Shown in pieces: positions 56,186 to 64,000 of a stretch of DNA of 64,000 nucleotides. Position 1 is the first letter of the stretch, and each line of letters begins with the position of its first letter. Source of the DNA: Chrysomallon squamiferum (taxonomy: Eukaryota > Mollusca > Gastropoda > Neomphalida > Peltospiridae); assembly GCA_012295275.1 (NCBI GenBank), contig CM022674.1, forward strand, positions 12,502,364 to 12,566,363, read 5' to 3'. A model generated the notes under the pieces. It was not told the DNA's origin and searched no databases. It saw only the letters and a list, made by a program, of their open reading frames with translations. The position numbers and the translations under genes were made by a program.

Positions 56186-58339
56186 TACCTGAATTTTCAG
56201 GTTCGAATATATCTGGGTTTACAGGTGTTACGTCTATTTGAGATTGTATTAGATTTTACAGGTATATGCAGATAGGTTTGTTTTACCTGTATGAATATCC
56301 AGGTGTGCTGTGAATCTGTCCTGACAGGTATAACTTTATCTTAATTCATGCATTGTACCTGAGAGGTATTCTGCACACCTGAGTTGACAAGTTTTAAAAT
56401 GTGTATCTCTTAGTATTTAGATTGTGTTCATTTCTGGTTTGCAGTTGTTGTTAATTAAAAGAAGACTGGAATTTAGAACATCTGTTTTATTTTTTTAAAT
56501 TTTATTATCTTTTTTTATTTTATTTTAGATAAAGTAGATATTTAGATTAGGATTGTAAAACTTTTATTTTAGGAGTGCTTTGTTCTTTTCTGAGTATTAG
56601 TGTCTGTTATTCTGCACATCTATCATTCTACTCAAAATTTAAATACACCAGTTTTCTTTACATTAAAAATGTATTTTATTATATGTAAAGTTTAAAAAGT
56701 TTATTTAGGTCTTCTCAGCTTTATCTGTAGGTACTAGTTTTGTTTACATTTTTAATGTATTTTAAATGTAAAGTTTTATTTTATGTGTTCAGGGTTTTAT
56801 GAATTTATTTTTGATAAGAGTTCACTGCATTTGAAGGGGCTGTATTTTTTCTTTATCTATTTTTATTTTATTTAATAATTTATTTATTTTTATTTTATTA
56901 TTTATTGTTTATTTATATTTTTCGTATATTTATGACACAGTATTCTAGAATATTAATTTGGATACATATTAATAAGAGTTGAATTATTTATTTAATCATT
57001 TATATTTTTTATTATTGTACTATTCATTCCTTCGTTCATTCATTCATCATTTATTCATTTTTTTACTTCATTCAGTTATTGATTTTTCTTCATATAATTT
57101 TCTTTGTATGTTTAAATCTGTTTATTCCAGGAACTGTTTGTAAAATATGTTTGTCAGAATTGTCACTCTGTCAGCATTTGTCTGAAAACAGACACTAGTT
57201 ACAGCAATTCATTTTTAAAATAAATCTGCTTGCATTTGGGTATTTGTCCTTCAGTGGAGTTTTATTTTATGAGGGATTAGGCTGATCATATCTTGAGGAT
57301 GTCACCTGTTTGTTTGTTTTTTAATATATTTTCTTTTTTTTTATGGCTGGTTATGGATGATAAAAAAGGATGAGATCTATACATGTGGTTTTAATTTAAT
57401 TTACAATAAGAAAACCGATAACTGAACAGTGTGTCAGTTGAATAATATTTAAAATTGTTTTTTTTTTTTTTTATTTATAATTGTTATTAAATTTTATTTT
57501 TTATTTTGTTTTGACATTTTTTTTACCTGAAATACAATAGTACAAATGTTTACAATTGTATTGTTTTGTTTTGTTTTGTTTTTTTGTCTTTTCTGTTAAA
57601 GAAATGTATGATGTTTGTTACTTAAATCATTATATATTTACAAATCCATGTCACAAACACACACACACACACACTGACAAACATATACACACACTCTCAA
57701 ACAGTTATGAAAACATACACAACATTTGCAAATCTTTGTGGCATGTTTGAGAGAAAAGTATTTCATATTGCCAGCATATACCATAATTTATGCTTTGGCT
57801 CCCCAGCATGTTATATTTAGAATACTTAATGAACTTAACTAGCTTTGAGTGTTTTATTTTAAATCTTTTTCAAAAGAGAACGAAGAATAAAAATATATTT
57901 TTGATTCAAAAAAACATTAATTAAAAAGTAAATAGAATTTTTGTTATTAATTGTTTTTTTTTTAAATTATGTATACTTATATAATTATTATAACCTCTGT
58001 AATTCATTAATTTATTTATTTATTGTAAAACTAGTAACAGTCAAAGACTAGCCTTTACTAGGACATTTACCAAATCTGTTAAAAAAATCACTAATTTCTA
58101 ACTTTCCATATCATATTTGTATATTTCTGTTTGAAATGGAGGGTTTTGATTTTATTTTAGCATTAATACTTTCTTGTCAGTTTCAACCAGTAAACTCTAC
58201 TAATTTTTAATTTGAAATTTAGCACCATTTACAGTTCATAATAAAGTAGGCAATAGTTTTAAATCTTCTAAAACATTTACATTTTCTCATGATAATATTT
58301 TTTTTATATTTGTACTAAATTAATTTCTTCAAAAAATGT
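56186..58339. other. First part of intron 71, AT-rich
   Basis: Over 2 kb with short T runs and a (CA)n at 57658-57673. No coding frame with conserved motifs or RNA seen. Confidence 0.5.
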
Positions 58340-58340
58340 A

Positions 58341-59435
58341 GTTCAACATTTATATTAGTTTTACAAAAAAAACATTCACATTTATATTAGTTTTTTAAAA
58401 TGTCTTTTCACTTTTTTTTTAGTTATTCAGAAATCAGTTTTAACATTATATTTATTTTTCAGAAATCTATTTTCACATTTATATTAGTTTTCAAAAATTG
58501 ATTCACATATATATTAGTTTTCAAAAATTGATTCACATATATATTAGTTTTCAAAAATTGATTCACATATATATTAGTTTTTCAAAAATCCATTATATTC
58601 ATTTTAAAGTCTTTTTTTCACAGTTTCACATCTTATTTATTTCACTGTTACAAAGTTTGTATTAGTTCTTAAAGATCTCTATATACATTTATTTTAGTTT
58701 TTCAAAAATCTATTTTCACATTTATATTAGTTTTTTCAAAAATCTATTTTCACATTTATATTAATTTATCTAAAATCCATAATCCATTTATATTAATTTA
58801 TCTAAAATCCATTTTCAAATTTATATTCCAAAATCATCTATTTTCACATTCATATTAATTTATCTAAAATCCATTTTCACATTTATATTCCAAAGTCAAT
58901 AAAATTTCACATTTATATTAATTTTTCTAAAATCCATTTTTGCATTTATATTAATATATCTAATATCCATTTTCACATTTATATTAAAAAAATCTCTTAT
59001 TTTCACATTTATATTAATTTATCTAAAATCCATTTTCACATTTATATTCCAAAATCATCTAATTTCACATTTATATTAATTTATCTAAAATCCATTTTCA
59101 CATTTATATTCCAAAATCATCTATTTTCACATTCATATTAATTTATCTAAAATCCATTTTCACATTTATATTCCAAAGTCAATAAAATTTCACATTTATA
59201 TTAATTTTTCTAATATCCATTTTTGCATTTATATTAATTTATCTAATATCCATTTTCACATTTATATTAATTTATCTAAAATCTCTTATTTTCACATTTA
59301 TATTAATTTATCTAAAATCTCTTATTTTCACATTTATATTAATTTATCTAAAATCTCTTATTTTCACATTTATATTAGTTTATCTAAAATCTCTTTATTT
59401 TCACATTTTATATTAGAAAATCTTCTGTTTTCACG
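58341..59435. repeat. About 1.1-kb minisatellite of 30-35-bp units
   Basis: ttcacatttatattaattta and tctaaaatccatttt recur roughly thirty times with variants (aatctcttatt, ccaaaatcatc, ttttcaaaaattgattcac). The array ends about 30 bases before the acceptor of exon 72. Confidence 0.95.
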
Positions 59436-59463
59436 TTTGTACTTGATTCTTTTTTCACCTCAG

Positions 59464-59538
59464 TGCGCCTGTTGAATAGAGATGACCAACAGTACTACTA
59501 CACTCGAAGGCAGCGAGGCGATATTTTTAGTCGACGAG
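59464..59538 (+). CDS. HSPG2: Perlecan exon 72: probable cassette exon, LG2 loop insert with RGD
   Basis: 25 codons, phase 1-1, acceptor cttttttcacctcag, donor gtattt. Predicted insert VRLLNRDDQQYYYT then RRQRGDIFSRR: seven Arg against three Asp, with RGD at 59514-59522. If skipped, exons 71 and 73 join as DPVNGSVDGTTIGL, which is the expected LG2 sequence, so the exon is an in-frame addition to the loop before YLGG. Its base composition stands out from the AT-rich intron. No homologue was recognised, so it could still be a chance ORF. Confidence 0.6.
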
Positions 59539-62281
59539 GTATTTTAATCGTATCTGCTGCCTCAATTCTGCTGCTTTCATTTCAGTTCAGGCTGTTTATC
59601 TTTTTTCATATTATTTTCATTTTCGTTTCCTTATTATTTTTTTTTAAAACTCACGTTTTTGTCAGCTTCTCTCATTATCTAACACGTATGAATTCTTCTC
59701 GATGTTCTTTTCGATTTCTTCATTTATCCTGGAATTAATTCTACATGTTGTAATTCTCAATAACTGGATGACGTTTTTCTGTCCCAACTGTTGTTGTAAA
59801 TAGATTTCTCTAATTTGTTATTTGTTTATGCATTATTTATTTTATATATATTTATTCGTTTATTCATTTATTTATTCATTCATATATCAAAACTTATTCA
59901 ATTCTTAATCTGTTTACTTGCATATTACTAATTTTATTTTATTGCTCAGAAGTTTAACTCTTTTTTTTTTTTCTGTGTTTTGAAAGCAAGGCATTTTTCA
60001 CATTCATATACTACTAAAAATATATATCATTAAATGGAAAGGTAAATGTAATTATTATAAATAACATTTTGATAAAATAATTTCCAACAGCTTTTTAACT
60101 TGCCAGTAAAATGCATGCATAACTAACAAATGTTTTTTACTTAACAACCAAGAATGCTTACTAAATAATAATTAATTCATTTTTCTTTTTTTGTTCTTGC
60201 ACATAAATCATGTAAAAGTTTTATTTATTTGCTGAAATAGAAAAAAAAGGAAAATAATAATAATAAGAAGAATAAGAATAAGAATAATAAGAATAATAAT
60301 AATACATTTTTTAAAGGAAGAAATGAAAGAACTTTTACACATATGTTTAGATTAGTATAATTATTAGGAGAGAATATAATACAATACTTAATTTTTATAT
60401 ATTTTATATTATTTATTTACATTTTGTCAGATTTATTTTGATATTAATTATTTAATCAGAATAATATATTTATAGTGTTTTGTTTCAAAAAAATGATGCA
60501 CTTGCACCTTATAAAAAAATCTATTCTTATATTTAATTTAATTTTTTTTTTTTTTTTTTTTTTTAAATATGTTCAACATTATTTCTTTAACACTATTTCA
60601 CCTTTACATATTTCATGAATCAAATCTTTTCATTTAAAATTTTGCTGGGATCATTAAAGATAATTCTTTACATGTACAAAATAAAAACAAATTTTTGTTA
60701 TAAATTCCATTGCTTTTCCAAATAGAGCTTGCCTATACTGACATTGCATGCTGTAATGTGCATACACGAAATCTAAGTATTTTATTCCATTCTAACCTCA
60801 GCTCAAAATATCTTTAGTACAAGACATTTCTAAGTAATTATAGAAGTAATATAATTGTTCTTGTTGTTGTTGTTGTAATTATTATTATTATGATTATTAA
60901 GACAACAAACATATATACATACATATAGACAGACATATACACATATAATTATATTTTAAAAATGCACCCAAATTGCAATATTTACAAATAAATATTTTTT
61001 GACATACTTACAGAAATCTAAGAAAAACAAGAGTAATTTCTACTTAAAGTTTACTTTACATAGAGAAAAACATAAAAAAAAAATATTCTGAATCAAAAAC
61101 CTAAACTTTTAACACCCACCCTCAAAAAATTCTAACAAACTATTAATAAAACCTCATAAAACAGAATCTGATTGAAAACTGCTTGTGCAAAGCATGCTTG
61201 GGATCTTTGCATTTGTTAGCTTTTGTGCTTTAACCATTAAAATAAATATTTATTTTAAAATCAGCAACAACAACATCCATTAACATTAATTATATTAAAT
61301 TTGAATTAATTTAAATTTATAGTATCTTGAACAGTAGAAGGTATTAATGATTTAACCTGTAAAGAGTGTAGATTACTAAAAATATATATAATAGTAATAA
61401 CAGTGTTATTAATACATATTTGTAACTGTAAATGTGATGAAGTATTGTAAATATGTTACACAAGGATGTGTAATAAATAGTATATTTTTATGTATGCATG
61501 TAAATAAATGTATAAATGTAATTTTTTGAAATGTATCTTACAGTAGTATGTCTAAAATATTTTTTTTTTTTTTTTCAAAAAATGCTAGTTTTTAATTATT
61601 TGTTAATTTACTGCATGTTTGTTTTTATTTTATTGATATGTCTTATTGTGATATTAATATTGCTTCTAGAATTTCAGGCACCTTTGATATTGTTATATAT
61701 ATATATATGTATGTATATGTATATATGTATGTTGTTGTTGTTGTTGTTGTTAATATTATTATTTTTACTTATAGTAGTGCTAGTAAAGCTGCTACTACTA
61801 TTGTTATTGATGTTGTTGTTTTGATTTTATTTTTTTATTTGTTTAATTTTATATTTCAGCTTTTTTTATTATTATTATTATTATTATTTATATTTACTTA
61901 TAATTTTTGTTTTATTTGTTTCATTAATATGCTTTATTATTACAACTTATTCATTTATTTAGTGTTACTATCAATTTCTTATTTTAATATTATTGTTACA
62001 GCATTTTTTTAAATTTATTTATTTATTTATTATAATTATTTATTATTCTTATATTACTATACAATTATTATTTATTAATTTAGTAAATAATTTATTATTA
62101 CTATTCCTATTGTTATTTTTATTATTACTATTATTATTACTATTACTGTTGTTATTTTTATTATTATTATTATTTTTGTTATTATTATTCACATTTTAAA
62201 AAACAAGCAATACCTCTCTACAACAAAATTAAATTTTTTAAAACAGAAACAAAAAACTCTACAAGATCTTTCTTGTTTCAG
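59539..62281. other. Intron 72 (2.7 kb), AT-rich
   Basis: (AAT)-type runs at 60257-60303, T runs near 60541-60564, (TA)n at 61697-61708, (GTT)n at 61731-61752 and interrupted (TTA)n at 61865-61890 and 62095-62190. 59540-59760 has fairly high complexity but no exon I can support. Confidence 0.6.
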
Positions 62282-62418
62282 GTTCAGTGGATGGAACAAC
62301 CATTGGTCTCAACTTGAAGCGCCCTCTGTATCTGGGTGGGGTTGATCCGCATGAGTTCATCCCACCCTCCATCTTTATAGGAAGCATTCCAGGTTTTGTT
62401 GGCTGCATTGCATCAGAA
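62282..62418 (+). CDS. HSPG2: Perlecan exon 73: LG2, part 3
   Basis: 137 nt, phase 1 in, phase 0 out, acceptor cttgtttcag, donor gtaaat. SVDGTTIGLNLKRPLYLGGV, PSIFIGSIPGFVGCIASE. The PLYLGG and GFVGCI motifs close the LG fold. Confidence 0.95.
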
Positions 62419-62691
62419 GTAAATATTATATTATTATTTTGTAATTTTGTCTTGAGTTGTTACGTTTCTTTGTTGTGTTTTTTTTCTAAATTTAATTCTG
62501 GATCTCTTTTTCCTATTTCAAAAATAGATTATATTTAGTTTTATTTAGTTTTAAATCATTTAAAGGTAACAAGAGAAAATAAAACAGAGAAAAGAATCAG
62601 TTATTGATTTATGCACTTTATTTTATTATTTTTGTAACTGCTATTTCTTTATCATATGTTATGGATGATAAATTATCTGTATATTGATCTA

Positions 62692-62692
62692 A

Positions 62693-62723
<31 letters not shown>

Positions 62724-62775
62724 TAGAAATGTTTTTAATTTTAAGTGTTTTAAGTTTATATGAGAGAGAGATAAT
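62692..62775. repeat. (GA)n microsatellite, intron 73
   Basis: GA run at 62694-62724 and a second GAGAGA near 62762-62772. Confidence 0.85.
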
Positions 62776-62840
62776 GAGAAACAGAATATGTTTTTACACA
62801 CTCACCTGTGGCTTACCTGTGTTGTTTGTTTTACTTACAG

Positions 62841-63012
62841 CTAATGATCAATGACAAAGATATTGATCTTGTGAAAGATGCTGTAGAAAGTTACAACATT
62901 AGAGAATGTGGTGACAGAAACATCTGCGACAGAAAACCGTGTCAAAACGGAGGTATCTGTGAGACGTTCGGACAAGACAATTACAGGTGTCGATGTACTG
63001 TAGACTTTACAG
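62841..63012 (+). CDS. HSPG2: Perlecan exon 74: end of LG2 and EGF module 3 (partial)
   Basis: 172 nt, phase 0 in, phase 1 out, acceptor tttacttacag, donor gtgagt. LMINDKDIDLVKDAVESYNI completes LG2; then CDRKPCQNGGIC, NYRCRCTVDFTG starts an EGF whose last Cys lies on the next, unseen exon. This matches the EGF pair between LG2 and LG3 of perlecan. Confidence 0.95.
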
Positions 63013-63130
63013 GTGAGTTGACTGTTATGATAATTACATGTGTCATTAGACTGTAGATTTTACAGGTAGGTTGACTATTATGATAATTAGATGTGTTGAT
63101 ATACCATAAATTTTACAGGTAAACTACTAT
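62996..63130. repeat. Tandem copies of the exon 74 donor region, about 53 bp x3
   Basis: ctgtagactttacaggtgag (real donor) recurs as ctgtagattttacaggtagg at 63051 and as ccataaattttacaggtaaa near 63105, each followed by ttgactattatgataatta-like sequence (weakest in the third). Only the first can be used without a stop codon shortly upstream. Confidence 0.9.
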
Positions 63131-63269
63131 TTTGATAAATACAGGTGAATCATTCTTATTGTTGGTACTGTCATTATCATCATAAATATTATTTTTGCCA
63201 TTTTCATCGTTATCATTATGCTGTTATTGTTTTTACTATGATATACCATTATTATTGTTATGACCATCA

Positions 63270-63286
63270 ATATCATCATCATCATC

Positions 63287-63328
<42 letters not shown>

Positions 63329-63360
63329 GGTATTATTATGATTATTATTATCATTAGAAT
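63270..63360. repeat. (ATC)n and (TTA)n microsatellite
   Basis: CATCATCAT then a near-perfect TTA run at 63288-63327. Confidence 0.9.
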
Positions 63361-63374
63361 GTCATAATCAGTAT

Positions 63375-64000
63375 TCATGTAGTTTATAACTGTTCTGTGT
63401 TTTTAAACTTAGACTTGTTCATGTAGTTTATAACTGTTTTTAAACTGAGACTTGTTCGTGTAGTTTATAACTGTTCTGTGTTTTTAAACTGAGACTTGTT
63501 CATGTAGTTTATAACTGTTCTGAGTTTTTAAACTGAGACTTGTTCATGTAGTTTATAACTGTTTTTAAACTGAGACTTGTTCATGTAGTTTATAACTGTT
63601 TTTAAACTGAGACTTGTTCATGTAGTTTATAACTGTTTTTAAACTGAGACTTGTTCATGTAGTTTATAACTTTTTTTAAACTTAGACTTGTTCATGTAGT
63701 TTATAACTGTTTTTAAACTGAGACTTGTTCATGTAGTTTATAACTGTTTTTAAACTGAGACTTGTTCATGTAGTTTATAACTGTTTTTAAACTGAGACTT
63801 GTTCATGTAGTTTATAACTGTTCTGTTTTTAAACTTAGACTTGTTCAAGTAGTTTATAACTGTTCTGTGTTTTTAAACTGAGACTTGTTCAAGTAGTTTA
63901 TAACTGTTTTTAAACTTAGACTTGTTCATGTAGTTTATAACTGTTTTTAAACTGAGACTTGTTCATGTAGTTTATAACTGTTCTGTTTTTAAACTTAGAC
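63375..64000. repeat. 37-bp minisatellite, at least 16 copies, runs off the window
   Basis: gacttgttcatgtagtttat plus aactgtttttaaactga makes the unit; some copies carry ctgttctgtgtttt and are 42 bp. Copies are nearly identical, so the array is young and its true length may be underestimated in an assembly. Confidence 0.97.

Noticed and set aside
59539-59735. Read-through of exon 72 to a 91-codon ORF
   Set aside because: After the donor the frame becomes a hydrophobic Phe/Leu/Ser stretch typical of T-rich intron and ends without joining phase to exon 73.
61531-62199. Hydrophobic ORFs of 68-124 codons that look like membrane proteins
   Set aside because: Translations of (TA)n, (GTT)n and (TTA)n runs in intron 72.
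63375-64000. CRISPR-like array of regular repeats
   Set aside because: Head-to-tail minisatellite without spacers, in an animal intron.

Overview
The window holds the middle and most of the 3' part of one large plus-strand gene for perlecan, the basement-membrane heparan sulfate proteoglycan core protein (vertebrate HSPG2; trol in Drosophila, unc-52 in C. elegans). I could place 74 coding exons between 640 and 63012. The splice phases agree from exon to exon except where three exons each lack one base. No start or stop codon of the gene lies in the window: domain I is upstream, and the last LG domain with the C-terminus is downstream. No second gene, rRNA, tRNA, transposon or CRISPR array was recognised.

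The organism is an animal, probably an invertebrate bilaterian. The evidence is short, fairly GC-rich exons in very AT-rich introns, GT-AG splicing, an extracellular modular protein and a much enlarged LDL-receptor class A (LDLa) array. The introns are packed with (TTA)n, (TTTA)n, (CT)n and (TA)n runs and many minisatellites. I cannot name a phylum from the sequence.

Layout: 640-11713, ten LDLa modules, one per phase 1-1 exon. 14298-15292, an Ig domain on two exons. 15725-16982, three more LDLa exons of a different, canonical type. 17869-18156, an Ig domain in one exon. 18644-37516, three consecutive laminin IV (LamB) modules, each followed by laminin-type EGF (LE) repeats, with near-identical exon lengths from module to module (perlecan domain III). 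38376-51069, twelve Ig domains (domain IV). 51715-63012, LG1, two EGF, LG2 and one EGF (domain V, the endorepellin region without LG3). 63013-64000 is intron, mostly a minisatellite.

Most notable points: (1) a likely 75-nt cassette exon at 59464-59538 that would insert a basic, RGD-containing 25-residue loop into LG2, in the manner of the regulated LG inserts of agrin and neurexin; (2) four RGD tripeptides in the predicted protein; (3) ten first-array LDLa modules that all carry Asn where the canonical calcium-ligand Asp of CDG sits; (4) tandem copies of the 5' part of an Ig exon, each with its own splice acceptor; (5) three one-base frame breaks, which look more like assembly errors than gene decay.
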